A DNA stretch of 64,000 bases from Sphingomonadales bacterium UBA2683 (GTDB taxonomy: Bacteria > Pseudomonadota > Alphaproteobacteria > Sphingomonadales > Sphingomonadaceae). Where the stretch lies: contig DELZ01000004.1 of assembly GCA_002354635.1 (NCBI GenBank), positions 321,131 through 385,130 on the forward strand, given 5' to 3'. Shown in pieces: positions 17,539 to 26,812 of this stretch (its first letter is position 1; each line of letters begins with the position of its first letter). The notes beneath the pieces are model-generated. The model searched no databases, was not told the DNA's origin, and worked only from the letters and a program-made list of their open reading frames with translations. Made by a program: the position numbers and the translations under genes.

Positions 17539-17570
17539 CATCAAAACCAGATCATATCTGGATCTTGATG
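17539..17570 (-). promoter_or_regulatory. Long inverted repeat in the rpsD leader
   Basis: Located 47-78 bases upstream of the rpsD start codon. On the rpsD strand it reads CATCAA, 3 nt, CCAGAT, ATG loop, ATCTGG, 2 nt, TTGATG. This is two perfect six-base arms separated by a small internal loop. It has no T run, so it is not a simple terminator. It may be an S4 autoregulatory hairpin or a protein-binding palindrome in the promoter. Confidence 0.5.
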
Positions 17571-17721
17571 CGGCCACCGCTTCACCGGGGTGCGGGACCA
17601 ATTGCAAGAGCGCGCCTATGGCGAGCAAAGCGGCCATTGTCAACAGTCTTGGCCCGCGAAAATCGCCCAGAATTCCGCAACAGCTCTCGACTCTCCATCC
17701 GCCTCAGATTAATGCCCGAAC

Positions 17722-18030
17722 ATGACCGAAACCACATCATTGCCGCCCATGGAAACCATGACCGATGTCCGACAGCAGGTGGACCGGATCGACGCGGAAA
17801 TCATCGCCCTGATGGCGCAGCGATTTGCCTGCATGGATGCCGCCGCCCGGATCAAGCAGGACCGGAATGTCGTGCGCGATGAAGAACGCAAGGCAGCGGT
17901 CCTGCAAAACGTCAAACAGCTGGCTGCAGCAGCGCGCATTCCGGTGCCAACGATGGCAGCGATCTGGGAAATGCTGGTAGAAACGTCGATCGGTTATGAA
18001 TTGCAAAAATGGGACCAGTTGCGCAAATAG
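17722..18030 (+). CDS. Chorismate mutase, AroQ class
   Basis: A 102-residue all-helical chorismate mutase that converts chorismate to prephenate on the way to Phe and Tyr. The AroQ pattern is clear: VRQQVDRIDAEIIALMAQRF (Arg and Asp of helix 1), AARIKQDR (the conserved Lys), and DEERKAAVLQNV. No regulatory or dehydratase domain is attached, so it is a free-standing monofunctional enzyme. The start could also be the ATG at 17761, which would remove a poorly conserved 13-residue leader. It converges with trmJ, with 12 bp between the two stops. Confidence 0.88.
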   Translation: MTETTSLPPMETMTDVRQQVDRIDAEIIALMAQRFACMDAAARIKQDRNVVRDEERKAAVLQNVKQLAAAARIPVPTMAAIWEMLVETSIGYELQKWDQLRK

Positions 18031-18042
18031 CGGCATTGAATT

Positions 18043-18783
18043 CTATTTTTCGGCTTTGTCCTTCCGCGGTGGTCTTTCCAGCGACGAGACAACTCCGCGC
18101 CATGTCTTGACCTCTTCCGTTGTCCATGCAGGCTTGGTCAACATATTCCGCAACGTCACTTTTGTCGCCACCGCCCGTTCCGGTGGATAGAAATAACCGT
18201 TTTTGTCCAGCGCCCGTTCCAGATGCTCGTAAAACATGTCGAGTTCTTTCTGGGGCGCGGGTTCGGCCCGCTTCTTCTCCAGCGTCGGCTGCACATTGGC
18301 CGCACTATCCATTTTGGACAGTTCATAGGCCACAAGGATGACCGCCTGCGCCAGATTGAGCGATCCGAATTCCGGGTTGATCGGAACGGTTATGATCTTG
18401 CGTGCCAATTCCACATCGACCACTTCCAGGCCGGCGCGCTCCGGTCCGAACAGGATCGCGCATTTGCCACTGGCCTGCGCCATGTCTTCGGCAGCCTCCC
18501 ACGGGGTGAGGACCGTCTTGGTCATCCCGCGCTTGCGGACCGTAGTCGCATAGACATGCGCACAATCGGCTACGGCTTCCGCGGTGGTTTCAAAAATTTG
18601 AGCCTGTTCCAGGACTTGGTCAGCCCCCGATGCTGATGGACCGGCAGCCGGATTGGGCCAGCCATCCCTTGGGTCGACTATGCGCATTTCGGTCAACCCG
18701 AAATTGAGCATCGCCCGTGCTGCTTTTCCGATATTTTCGCCGAGTTGCGGGTTGACCAATATGATGGCGGGCTGGTTCTTCAC
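18043..18783 (-). CDS. trmJ: tRNA/rRNA 2'-O-methyltransferase, SpoU family (TrmJ type)
   Basis: SPOUT-class enzyme, expected to methylate the 2'-OH of nucleotide 32 in tRNA. The N-terminal IILVNPQLGENIGKAARAMLNFG and the trefoil-knot motifs CAILFGPERAGLE and ITVPINPEFGSLNLAQAVILVAYEL are characteristic. The C-terminal tail of about 80 residues matches the TrmJ extension (MFYEHLERALDKNGYF). Translation starts at a GTG overlapping the nrdR stop (GTGA), so it is translationally coupled to nrdR. The exact tRNA target is inferred from the family. Confidence 0.88.
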   Translation of the reverse strand: MKNQPAIILVNPQLGENIGKAARAMLNFGLTEMRIVDPRDGWPNPAAGPSASGADQVLEQAQIFETTAEAVADCAHVYATTVRKRGMTKTVLTPWEAAEDMAQASGKCAILFGPERAGLEVVDVELARKIITVPINPEFGSLNLAQAVILVAYELSKMDSAANVQPTLEKKRAEPAPQKELDMFYEHLERALDKNGYFYPPERAVATKVTLRNMLTKPAWTTEEVKTWRGVVSSLERPPRKDKAEK

Positions 18784-19241
18784 GCTCCGTCGATATCTTT
18801 CACACTGCCAGCAAATTCCTTGAAATCCTTGGCTTCTGTAAAGTCCTTATAGACCGAGGCGAAGCGGATATAGGCGACACTATCGAGACCTTTCAAGCCG
18901 TCCATCACCATTTCGCCGATTTTCTTGGAAGGAATTTCGGTTTCGCCGCTGGTTTCCAGCTGGCGCTGGATTCCGGAAACGAGCTGGTCCATCTGCTCCT
19001 GGGCGAGACCGCGCTTGCGGCAAGCGAGAGAAACCGACAGATCAATTTTGGACCGGTCAAAAGGTTCCTTGCGATCCTCGCTCTTCACCACGGTGATTTC
19101 ACGCAATTGCACACGTTCGAAGGTCGTGAAGCGCGCCCCACAGCTCTCGCACTGCCGACGACGCCGGATCGTTGTATTGTCCTCGGTGGGACGGCTGTCC
19201 TTCACCTGGCTGTCGTCGTGAGCACAAAAGGGGCAACGCAT
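18780..19241 (-). CDS. nrdR: Transcriptional repressor NrdR
   Basis: Zinc-ribbon/ATP-cone repressor that senses ATP/dATP and controls ribonucleotide reductase genes. The zinc ribbon uses CPFC at residues 3-6 and CESC about 30 residues later, followed by RFTTFERVQL. The ATP-cone runs from about residue 45 to 135 (VVKSEDRKEPFDRSKI; GLDSVAYIRFASVYKDF). The 153-residue length is normal. The glyA-nrdR order is common in proteobacteria. It starts 15 bp after the glyA stop and overlaps trmJ. Confidence 0.96.
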   Translation of the reverse strand: MRCPFCAHDDSQVKDSRPTEDNTTIRRRRQCESCGARFTTFERVQLREITVVKSEDRKEPFDRSKIDLSVSLACRKRGLAQEQMDQLVSGIQRQLETSGETEIPSKKIGEMVMDGLKGLDSVAYIRFASVYKDFTEAKDFKEFAGSVKDIDGA

Positions 19242-19256
19242 GATCGGTCTTTCTGA

Positions 19257-20564
19257 TTAAACCGGATAAATCGGGAAACGGTCACACAGCGCCTGCACCC
19301 GCTCGCGAACATCCGCTTCCACGGACGGATCACCGCCCTCGCCTTTTTGCCGCAGCCCATCCAGCACATCGGCGACCATGTCGCCGATCAACCGGAATTC
19401 GGCAGGTCCGAAGCCGCGGGTCGTGCCAGCCGGCGAACCAACCCGGATACCACTGGTCTTCATCGGTGGCTGTGGATCGTTCGGGATGCTGTTCTTGTTG
19501 CAGGTGATGCCTGCCCGTTCGAGCGCTTCGTCGGCGTCACGTCCGGTGATTCCAAGCGGCGACAGGTCGATCAGAGCAAGATGGGTGTCAGTGCCACCGG
19601 CTACCACGTCTGCACCGCGTTCCTTCAGCGTTGCGGCCAGAACCTTGGCATTTTCGATGACAGCTGCCGAATAGCTCTTAAACTCCGGTCGCAATGCTTC
19701 TCCAAAGGCGACCGCCTTGGCTGCGATCACGTGCATCAGCGGGCCACCCTGCAGACCCGGGAAAACGGCCGAATTGATTTTCTTGGCAATGGCTTCGTCG
19801 TTGGTCAGAATCATACCACCGCGAGGACCCCGCAAGGTCTTGTGGGTCGTGGTCGTCACAACATGCGCGTGATCCAGTGGACTGGGGTGCAGTCCGGTGG
19901 CAACCAAGCCCGCGAAATGCGCCATATCGACCATGAAAATGGCCCCAACTATATCCGCAATCGCGCGGAATTTCGCAAAATCAATCTGCCGAGGATAGGC
20001 GGAACCACCAGCAATAATGAGTTTCGGCTGGTGCTCCTTGGCCAGCGCCTCGACTTCGGCATAGTTGATCAGATGGTCGTCATCGTTGACGCCATATTGG
20101 ACCGCATTGAACCATTTGCCCGACTGGGCCGGCTTTGCTCCGTGAGTCAGATGGCCACCGGCATCGAGCGACATGCCCAATATAGTATCGCCCGGCTTCG
20201 CCAGCGCGAGCATCACTGCGCCATTGGCTTGGGCACCCGAATGCGGCTGTACATTGGCAAAGCCGCAATTGAACAACTGCTTGGCGCGTTCGATTGCCAG
20301 CGTCTCGACATCATCCGAAGGCGCACAGCCTTGATAATAGCGGCGCCCGGGATAGCCTTCTGCATATTTGTTGGTAAACACAGAGCCCTGCGCCTGCAGC
20401 ACCGCCTTGGACACTATATTTTCCGAGGCAATCAGCTCGATCTGGTTCTGCTGGCGCGACAGTTCCGCATTGATCGCTCCCGCCACGGCCGGATCGCTCT
20501 CGTCGACAGAAAAGTCGAAAAAACCGGTCTGTCTGATATCCTGCATATCTGCGACGTTGCTCAT
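19257..20564 (-). CDS. glyA: Serine hydroxymethyltransferase
   Basis: PLP enzyme interconverting serine and glycine and loading one-carbon units onto tetrahydrofolate. The 435-residue sequence has the N-terminal NQIELIASENIVSKAV, the YAEGYPGRRYYQGC segment, and the PLP-lysine motif VVTTTTHKTLRGPRGG. The start ATG overlaps the rpiB stop (ATGA at 20561-20564) and has GGAG upstream. No glycine riboswitch-like structure is evident. It forms the operon rpiB-glyA-nrdR-trmJ. Confidence 0.97.
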   Translation of the reverse strand: MSNVADMQDIRQTGFFDFSVDESDPAVAGAINAELSRQQNQIELIASENIVSKAVLQAQGSVFTNKYAEGYPGRRYYQGCAPSDDVETLAIERAKQLFNCGFANVQPHSGAQANGAVMLALAKPGDTILGMSLDAGGHLTHGAKPAQSGKWFNAVQYGVNDDDHLINYAEVEALAKEHQPKLIIAGGSAYPRQIDFAKFRAIADIVGAIFMVDMAHFAGLVATGLHPSPLDHAHVVTTTTHKTLRGPRGGMILTNDEAIAKKINSAVFPGLQGGPLMHVIAAKAVAFGEALRPEFKSYSAAVIENAKVLAATLKERGADVVAGGTDTHLALIDLSPLGITGRDADEALERAGITCNKNSIPNDPQPPMKTSGIRVGSPAGTTRGFGPAEFRLIGDMVADVLDGLRQKGEGGDPSVEADVRERVQALCDRFPIYPV

Positions 20565-21013
20565 GCGTTTGCTCCTTCAATGGATGGTGCGGACAATTTA
20601 TCGACCCGGCGCTGATGCCGGTCGCCGCCGAATTCGGTTTTCAGAAAGACATCAAGACAGTCTTTCGCAATTTCGATTCCGACAAGTCGCGCTCCCATGG
20701 CGATAACATTTGCATCATTATGTTCGCGCGACAGTCTGGCAGACAATCCCTCGGAAACCAGGGCACAGCGACAGGCCGGATGGCGATTGACTGCAATGGA
20801 TATACCAATACCCGATCCGCAAAGGGCGACACCGCGCTCGGCTCGCCCCGAAGCTACTTCCTCGGCCAGTTTGTATCCATAGTCGGGATAGTCGACACTG
20901 TCGGTGGTAATCGGGCCCAGGTCAGTGACACTGTGTCCCGCGTCCTGCAACCATCCAACCAGCGCAGCCTTCATTTCAAGAGCGGCATGATCGGAGGCTA
21001 TGGCGATGCGCAT
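20561..21013 (-). CDS. rpiB: Ribose-5-phosphate isomerase B
   Basis: Interconverts ribose 5-phosphate and ribulose 5-phosphate. The 150-residue protein begins MRIAIASDHAALEMKAAL, with the substrate-binding DHA. It contains the catalytic cysteine segment GVALCGSGIGISIAVNRHP and REHNDANVIAMGARLVG. Placement directly before glyA is seen in many alphaproteobacteria. It is the first gene of the rpiB-glyA-nrdR-trmJ transcript; its promoter should lie in 21014-21192. Confidence 0.95.
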   Translation of the reverse strand: MRIAIASDHAALEMKAALVGWLQDAGHSVTDLGPITTDSVDYPDYGYKLAEEVASGRAERGVALCGSGIGISIAVNRHPACRCALVSEGLSARLSREHNDANVIAMGARLVGIEIAKDCLDVFLKTEFGGDRHQRRVDKLSAPSIEGANA

Positions 21014-21192
21014 GGGCTATTCCCGTGGTTAGAATCGATGGGCCGCTATTTAGTAGAGAGTCTGGCGATAGGCCACCAAATATTTGACGCGCCGCACCAT
21101 TTGACATGCGACTCACGGTCAATTCCGGCGACCGCCGGATCTAATCCTGATCAACAAATGTTCGAACCCTCAACAGCTCAGGGTCAGAGCGC

Positions 21193-23133
21193 TCAGATTT
21201 CCATCTGACTGCCAAGCTCCACCACGCGATTGGTGGGCAGTTTGAAAAATTCCATCGCGGTCGCGGCGTTGCGTAGCAACCAGGCAAAGAGCTTTTCGCG
21301 CCAGATCATCATTTCCGGCTTCTTAGACGGCAGCAATGTTTGCCGCGAAAGGAAGAAACTGGTGGTCATCATATCGAATTCCATTCCGCACTCCTTCACC
21401 GTTTTCAGCGCCTCAGGAACATCAGTTTCCTGCATGAATCCGAAATGGAGAATGAGCCGGTAGAAGCCATCGCCCAGATCCTTCACTTCGCAACGTTTCT
21501 CCGGTTTCACCGTCGGAACATCCCTGATGTTCACGGTCAGGATGACAACCCGTTCGTGAATGACCTTGTTGTGCTTGATATTGTGCAGCAGCGCTGAAGG
21601 TACGCCGGCGGAAGATGACGCCATAAAAATGGCTGTGCCCGGCACGCGAGTGGCACTATTGGCAGCGGATTTGGTGAATATCTCGATGGGCATCGCCGAT
21701 TCAGCCATATTTTTGCGCATGATCTTGCGGCCCTTGGCCCATGTCGTCAGGATAATGAAAGCGACACCGCCGACGGCGAGAGGGAACCAGCCGCCATCCG
21801 GTACCTTGGTCAGATTGGCTGCAAAATAGGCGCCATCAACGATAAAGAATATGGCCAGAAGCGGAACGGTGAACCAGAGCTTCCATTTCCAAAGCACAAC
21901 CATGACAATAGCCAGCAAGCAGGTATCGATGAACATCGCGCCTGTGACGGCGATCCCGTAAGCGGAAGCCAGGTTGCTCGAACTCTGGAACGTCAGCACC
22001 AGCAGGATCACAGCAATCATGATCGCCCAGTTGACGAAGGGGATATATATCTGTCCCGCTTCCGATGCACTGGTATGTTTGATCGTCAGCCGCGGAATGA
22101 AGCCCAGCTGGATGGCCTGATGAGTCACCGAGAAGGAACCGGAGATCACGGCCTGGCTGGCAATGAATGTTGCCATTGTTGCCAGGATGACGAGCGGGAG
22201 GCGGAGGACTTCCGGTGCCATGATGAAGAACGGGCTCTTGATCGCTTCTGCGGCACCGGCAGCATCGAGCGAGAGGATCATCGCTCCCTGACCGAAATAA
22301 TTGCACAGCAGCGCCGGCATGACAAAACCGTACCAGGCAACGCGCATGGGTTTGCGGCCAAAATGGCCCATATCCGCAAACAGTGCTTCCGACCCGGTCA
22401 CCGCCAGCACCACCGATCCCAGCGCGAGAAAGGCCTTCACGCCATCGGTTAGGAAAAACTGCACTGCATACCAGGGGTTGAACGCGAACAAAATGCTGGG
22501 ATGCAGGGTGATCTGGATGATGCCGAGCGTGCCGATTACGGCAAAGTATACGAACATCACGGGAGCAAATAACGCTCCGATTTTCGCGGTGCCGCGGGAT
22601 TGCAGCAAAAACAGGAATATCAGCAGGGTGAGCGCGATCGGAATGACCAGATGACCGAGCCCCGGTTGGACGACCGTCAGCCCCTCGACCGCCGAAAGCA
22701 CCGAAATCGCCGGCGTAATCATGCTGTCTCCGTAAAACAGCGCTGTCGCAAAAACGCCAAGCAATATCGCCAGCCAGCCATATTTCGATCGTCGCATTGC
22801 CCCGGAAATCAGCGCTACGAGCGCCAGACTGCCACCCTGACCTTTGTTGTCCGCCCGCATGGTTATGGTGACATATTGAATTGTCACGACCAGCGTCATC
22901 GACCAGAAAATCAGGCTGACGACGCCGAGTACATGGATACGGTCCAGTTCCAGCGGATGCGCACCAACGAAAGTTTCGCGGAACGCGTACAATGGACTCG
23001 TGCCGATATCCCCGAACACGATTCCAATCGCCCCTGCAGCCAGCTTGGCAATGGCCGAATTGCGTTGCGGCGAACCGTGGGCTTGCACCGTGTCCGCTTG
23101 CGCCTCTGCGCTATGGTCTGGTTCTGCGGACAT
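21193..23133 (-). CDS. kup: Kup-type potassium uptake permease
   Basis: Low-affinity K+ uptake system of the inner membrane, usually proton-coupled. The protein of about 646 residues begins MSAEPDHSAE and then the KUP hallmark GAIGIVFGDIGTSPLYAF. About 12 membrane spans run to residue 470. A cytoplasmic C-terminal domain follows (HERVVILTVNIRDVPTV; GFYRLILHFGFMQ). I start at 23133 because the upstream extension is Arg/Lys-rich and unlike Kup N-termini; the ribosome site there is weak, so this is not certain. It stands alone between rpiB and the ccm operon. The 54-70 bases after its stop hold a short perfect hairpin without a T tract. Confidence 0.93.
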   Translation of the reverse strand: MSAEPDHSAEAQADTVQAHGSPQRNSAIAKLAAGAIGIVFGDIGTSPLYAFRETFVGAHPLELDRIHVLGVVSLIFWSMTLVVTIQYVTITMRADNKGQGGSLALVALISGAMRRSKYGWLAILLGVFATALFYGDSMITPAISVLSAVEGLTVVQPGLGHLVIPIALTLLIFLFLLQSRGTAKIGALFAPVMFVYFAVIGTLGIIQITLHPSILFAFNPWYAVQFFLTDGVKAFLALGSVVLAVTGSEALFADMGHFGRKPMRVAWYGFVMPALLCNYFGQGAMILSLDAAGAAEAIKSPFFIMAPEVLRLPLVILATMATFIASQAVISGSFSVTHQAIQLGFIPRLTIKHTSASEAGQIYIPFVNWAIMIAVILLVLTFQSSSNLASAYGIAVTGAMFIDTCLLAIVMVVLWKWKLWFTVPLLAIFFIVDGAYFAANLTKVPDGGWFPLAVGGVAFIILTTWAKGRKIMRKNMAESAMPIEIFTKSAANSATRVPGTAIFMASSSAGVPSALLHNIKHNKVIHERVVILTVNIRDVPTVKPEKRCEVKDLGDGFYRLILHFGFMQETDVPEALKTVKECGMEFDMMTTSFFLSRQTLLPSKKPEMMIWREKLFAWLLRNAATAMEFFKLPTNRVVELGSQMEI

Positions 23134-23290
23134 TGATTGGCCGTTAAGGCGTACCCCGATCAATTTGGACGAAAGGCGGATTACTGACGTTCGTTTCAGC
23201 AAGCGCGGGCGCTTAGCACGGGCCCTTAGCAGGTGCAACAAAGCGCCTATACCCGAATATCAACTCATTATAAATACCGGATTTTTCTTG

Positions 23291-23941
23291 CTAATCTGTT
23301 GATTCTGGAGCGATCGGGAGAGAGGGCTGCATCTTTTCCATGGCGACAAGCCGCGACTCGAGATCGGCACGCCACGGGGCATCCTCGCTGCTTCGCGTCA
23401 GCAATTCGGTCCAGATCGCACGCGCTTGATCAATCTTGCCCGATTGCGCGTAAGCGAGACCCAGAAAAAAGGGTGGCCCGGGATGTTCGGGAGACAAATC
23501 AGCAGCTTCCTGGAACGCATATTGCGCGGCAGGCGTGATCACACCATTGGCATGCACTACGAGGGCATTGCCCAGACCTACCCAGAGATCGGGATCATCG
23601 GGATGCTCCCTCACTCCGTTGCGCAAATAATTGGCCGCGGCGCCATGCTTTCCGGCTCGGTTGAGCGAATCTGAGAAAACCAGCCATTCCCGGGCTGTGC
23701 CAAAACGCTCGCCCATTTCGTTGCGCGCATCAATTGTTTCTTCATCGAAACTGTTGGGCTTTTCTTTCGGCTCTATCGAAACACCGGCCATTCCCGGATG
23801 GCCCTGCCAGGCGTAGCCAGCCACTCCGAGCAACAAGGCGGCTGCTGTAATTTCATAAGTAGCTCGCGACAATTTGCCCAGCTTGATCAGCATGGCAGCG
23901 CAAATCAGTACAAAAAGAAAAAGTATGATCCAGCCCATCAT
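23291..23941 (-). CDS. ccmI: Cytochrome c biogenesis TPR protein (CcmI/CycH-like)
   Basis: Last gene of the ccm operon. Two N-terminal membrane spans (MMGWIILFLFVLICAAMLI; ATYEITAAALLLGVAGYAW) are followed by a periplasmic TPR domain (WLVFSDSLNRAGKHGAAANYL; WVGLGNALVVHANGVITPAA). CcmI-type proteins hold apocytochrome c and present it to the CcmF/H ligase. At 216 residues it is about half the size of the CycH/CcmI of other alphaproteobacteria. It therefore keeps only a short TPR part. Its ATG overlaps the ccmH stop by four bases. The name is given by position and architecture. Confidence 0.78.
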   Translation of the reverse strand: MMGWIILFLFVLICAAMLIKLGKLSRATYEITAAALLLGVAGYAWQGHPGMAGVSIEPKEKPNSFDEETIDARNEMGERFGTAREWLVFSDSLNRAGKHGAAANYLRNGVREHPDDPDLWVGLGNALVVHANGVITPAAQYAFQEAADLSPEHPGPPFFLGLAYAQSGKIDQARAIWTELLTRSSEDAPWRADLESRLVAMEKMQPSLPIAPESTD

Positions 23942-24354
23942 TCGCGATCCTTGGGTTTACGGAAGCGTCCGCGCGCCAGCCAAAGCGCGGCAAACAACAG
24001 GATGATCGGCGCGATCCAGAGCGGCCAGGTCACAGCGGAATCGATAGGCGGATTATAGGATACCCAGTTTCCGTAGCGCTCGATCAGCCAGTTTCTGACT
24101 TCTTCCGGTGTCTCGCCCGCAGCAATTCGTTCGCGAACTTGACTGCGCATGTCCCCCGCCATCGGCGCGTTACTGTCGGCGATGGACTGGCTCTGGCATT
24201 TCAGACAGCGCAATTCCTCCATCAGATCGCGCGCAGCCGTTTCCTGCTGCGGGTCATCCAGTTGCCGGTCGGCATAGGGTGCCGGCGGCAGGCCGGTTTG
24301 GGCTGACACCGGTACCGCGAGGCACAAAAGCAGAAGGGAAAGAAGTCGCTTCAT
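23938..24354 (-). CDS. ccmH: Cytochrome c maturation protein CcmH
   Basis: Membrane-anchored thiol-disulfide protein that reduces the CXXCH motif of apocytochrome c before heme attachment. It has a signal peptide (residues 1-18), the redox motif LRCLKCQ with C50 and C53, a three-helix domain (GDMRSQVRERIAAGETPEEV), and one C-terminal span (LWIAPIILLFAALWLA) ending in a basic tail. At 138 residues it is the short form, without the fused TPR domain of E. coli CcmH; that domain is the next gene. Coupled to ccmG and ccmI by ATGA overlaps. Confidence 0.95.
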   Translation of the reverse strand: MKRLLSLLLLCLAVPVSAQTGLPPAPYADRQLDDPQQETAARDLMEELRCLKCQSQSIADSNAPMAGDMRSQVRERIAAGETPEEVRNWLIERYGNWVSYNPPIDSAVTWPLWIAPIILLFAALWLARGRFRKPKDRE

Positions 24355-24878
24355 TCCGCGTCCTTTAGCAATTCCAGCAGCCGTGCGACATCTTCTTGCC
24401 GGATATCGCCGATATGCTGATGCACGATGATGCCATTGCCATCGACCACGAAGGTCTCGGGCACGCCGGATGACCCCAGCTCCAGCTGCACCTTGCTGGT
24501 CGTGTCAGCACCAATCCTGGTATAGGGATTACCCCAGCGGTTCAGAAAATTGGCGACATCTTGCGGAGTATCACGACTGGCAATCGCGTTGATTTCGACC
24601 CCTGCCCGCTGCAGCTCGAGCAATTGCGGCGCTTCGGCGATGCAAGGCACACACCAGCTGGCGAAGATATTGAGCAGTGTTGGCTTACCCCGTTTCAGAT
24701 CGGCGCTGCTCAGGGCCGGCCGCTGCTCAATCGCTGAAGGCAGAGCAAATTCCGGCATCGGCTTGCCGACCATCTTGCTCTCGATAATATTGTCTTTCGG
24801 CATCATCAGACCGACGGCAACCGCCGCAAAAAACAGGCCGAAAAGCACCAGCGGCACCCAGAGCAACCAGCGGTTCAC
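24351..24878 (-). CDS. ccmG: Thiol:disulfide interchange protein CcmG/DsbE
   Basis: Periplasmic thioredoxin-like reductant for the cytochrome c maturation pathway. I start it at the GTG at 24878, which overlaps the ccmF stop (GTGA) and has GAGG about eight bases upstream. This gives 175 residues with an N-terminal anchor (WLLWVPLVLFGLFFAAVAVGLM). The active site is WCVPC (C76, C79), with the cis-proline region SGVPETFVVDGNG. Longer readings into ccmF are artefacts of the open frame. It works with CcmH on apocytochrome thiols. Confidence 0.94.
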   Translation of the reverse strand: MNRWLLWVPLVLFGLFFAAVAVGLMMPKDNIIESKMVGKPMPEFALPSAIEQRPALSSADLKRGKPTLLNIFASWCVPCIAEAPQLLELQRAGVEINAIASRDTPQDVANFLNRWGNPYTRIGADTTSKVQLELGSSGVPETFVVDGNGIIVHQHIGDIRQEDVARLLELLKDAE

Positions 24879-26812
24879 AGCATCGCCTCGGCAAATTCCC
24901 GTTGCTTGCGCTGTTTGTAGCCGCGCCGCAACCGGCCGACCATTGCCAGCAATCCACCGAGCGCGACCAATATACCACCATACCAGATCAAAGTGACAAA
25001 CGGTTTCCACCAGACCCTAACCTGCCAGCGCCCTTCGCTGTCTCCATCGCCAAGGACCACATAGAGCTGCCCATTCCAGCGGGTCAGCAACGCTGCTTCG
25101 CTGGTCTGGGTTTGGGCCGCGGCAAACATACGGTTTTGCGGCTTGATTTCGTGCAATACGCCATCACCATATTGTGCCGTCATCCGGCCCTCGAGCGCGG
25201 TCCAGTTGGGACCGGCGAGTGGCTCGATGGCTTCAAATTCAAGCTTCCACTTGTTGACCGTGATTTCATCGCCCGGTTTTGCAGCGACCAGTCGTTCCTC
25301 GGTAAAACTACTCTCGCTTGCCATACCGACCAGAGCTACCGCGATCCCAAAATGGGCGATGACCATGCCGTAGGTATGGATCGGCGTGCGACGCAGATTG
25401 CGTTTCCACAATGGAGCAAAGCTGGCGATTCCCACACCGGCTGCCAAGGCCAGCCCGAGCAGCGACAGAATCGACATGCCGGTGGTGAACAGGGCCAGCG
25501 CAAATAGCGCAGCGGCAGTAGCCAAAACCGGGATCGAAATACGGTTTAGTAGCGCTTTCGGATTGTCCCGTCGCCAGCGCAGCAATGGCCCAGCCGCCAT
25601 GACCGCTGCCAGCAGCAGCGCCAACGGTCCGGTCGCCAGATTGAAATAAGGGGGACCGACCGACAGTTTCTCACCGGTTACCGCTTCAACCAACAACGGA
25701 TAAAGCGTGCCGATGAAGACCAATGCCAAAATCACCGACAGCAGCAGATTATTCGCGACGAGCGCGCCTTCCCGGCTGACCAGTTCGAACCGCGAACCTT
25801 CTTTCACCGTACCGACCCGCAGGGCAAACAAAGCCATCGCACCGCCAATATAGATCGCAAGCAGGGCCAGAATGAAGCTGCCTCTTTCCGGATCAACCGC
25901 AAAGGCGTGGACACTGGTCAATATGCCGGACCGGACCAGAAATGTCCCGATCATCGACATAGAAAAGGCAACCACGGCCAGCATCAGCGTCCAGGCGCGC
26001 AGCCCGTCGCGTGTCGCCAGCACGGTCACTGAATGGAGCAACGCGGTCGCCGCCAGCCATGGCATCAGCGACGCATTTTCGACCGGATCCCAGAACCACC
26101 AGCCACCCCAGCCCAGTTCATAATAGGCCCAGTAGCTGCCGGCGGTAATACCGAGCGTCAGGAAAATCCAGGCGCCTAGCACCCAGGGCCGCATCGCCTT
26201 GGCAAAGGCAGCTCCGACATCGCGGGTGATCATCGCCCCGACGGCAAAGGAAAAGGCTACCGAAAGTCCGACATAACCGAAATAGAGCGTGGGTGGATGG
26301 AAGGCGAGGCCCGGATCCTGCAGCAGCGGATTGAGTCCCTGCCCCTCTGCCGGGACCGGGAACATCCGTTCGAACGGGTTGGAGGAAACCAGCAGAAAAG
26401 CATAGAATCCCAAGCTGATGAATGCCTGTGCCGCCAGCGTCGCCACCAGAGTTTGCCGTTTCAGTGAACGCTCGAACAGCGCGATAAACGCCCCGGCCAA
26501 GCCCATGACCGTAACCCAGAGCAGCATCGAACCTTCATGATTGCCCCAGGTTCCTGCAAATTTGTAAAGCAGCGGCTTCACCGATGCACTGTTCATCACC
26601 ACCAGCCGGACCGACATGTCGGACCGCAGGAACAGCCAGATCAACAGCACAAAGGACAGACTGACAAACAGGCCCTGGGCGACGGCGACCGGCCGGATTG
26701 CCGCAAAATAGTCATTCCGCTCCGCACGCAGGCCAATCGCTCCCAGTGCAAATTGCAGGAGCGCGAGGGCAGCCGCGAGCCAGAGCGCGATCAGGCCTGT
26801 TTCTGCGATCAT
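24875..26812 (-). CDS. ccmF: Heme lyase / cytochrome c-type biogenesis protein CcmF
   Basis: Large integral membrane protein of the heme-ligation complex. It has 645 residues and about 15 membrane spans. The heme-handling WWD motif is at 235-243 (WGGWWFWDP), and a conserved His-containing segment GTWGNHEGSMLLW lies near residue 90. A periplasmic domain spans about 500-600 before the last span. It receives heme from CcmE and joins it to apocytochrome c with CcmH/I. The ATG overlaps ccmE and its stop overlaps ccmG. Confidence 0.97.
   Translation of the reverse strand: MIAETGLIALWLAAALALLQFALGAIGLRAERNDYFAAIRPVAVAQGLFVSLSFVLLIWLFLRSDMSVRLVVMNSASVKPLLYKFAGTWGNHEGSMLLWVTVMGLAGAFIALFERSLKRQTLVATLAAQAFISLGFYAFLLVSSNPFERMFPVPAEGQGLNPLLQDPGLAFHPPTLYFGYVGLSVAFSFAVGAMITRDVGAAFAKAMRPWVLGAWIFLTLGITAGSYWAYYELGWGGWWFWDPVENASLMPWLAATALLHSVTVLATRDGLRAWTLMLAVVAFSMSMIGTFLVRSGILTSVHAFAVDPERGSFILALLAIYIGGAMALFALRVGTVKEGSRFELVSREGALVANNLLLSVILALVFIGTLYPLLVEAVTGEKLSVGPPYFNLATGPLALLLAAVMAAGPLLRWRRDNPKALLNRISIPVLATAAALFALALFTTGMSILSLLGLALAAGVGIASFAPLWKRNLRRTPIHTYGMVIAHFGIAVALVGMASESSFTEERLVAAKPGDEITVNKWKLEFEAIEPLAGPNWTALEGRMTAQYGDGVLHEIKPQNRMFAAAQTQTSEAALLTRWNGQLYVVLGDGDSEGRWQVRVWWKPFVTLIWYGGILVALGGLLAMVGRLRRGYKQRKQREFAEAML

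Noticed and set aside
21124..21139. GC-rich hairpin TCCGGCG/CGCCGGA downstream of kup as a terminator
   Set aside because: The stem is perfect, but no T tract follows on the kup strand. Mentioned under kup only.
19200..21192. Glycine riboswitch ahead of glyA/rpiB
   Set aside because: glyA overlaps rpiB, and the region upstream of rpiB lacks the paired aptamer pattern.
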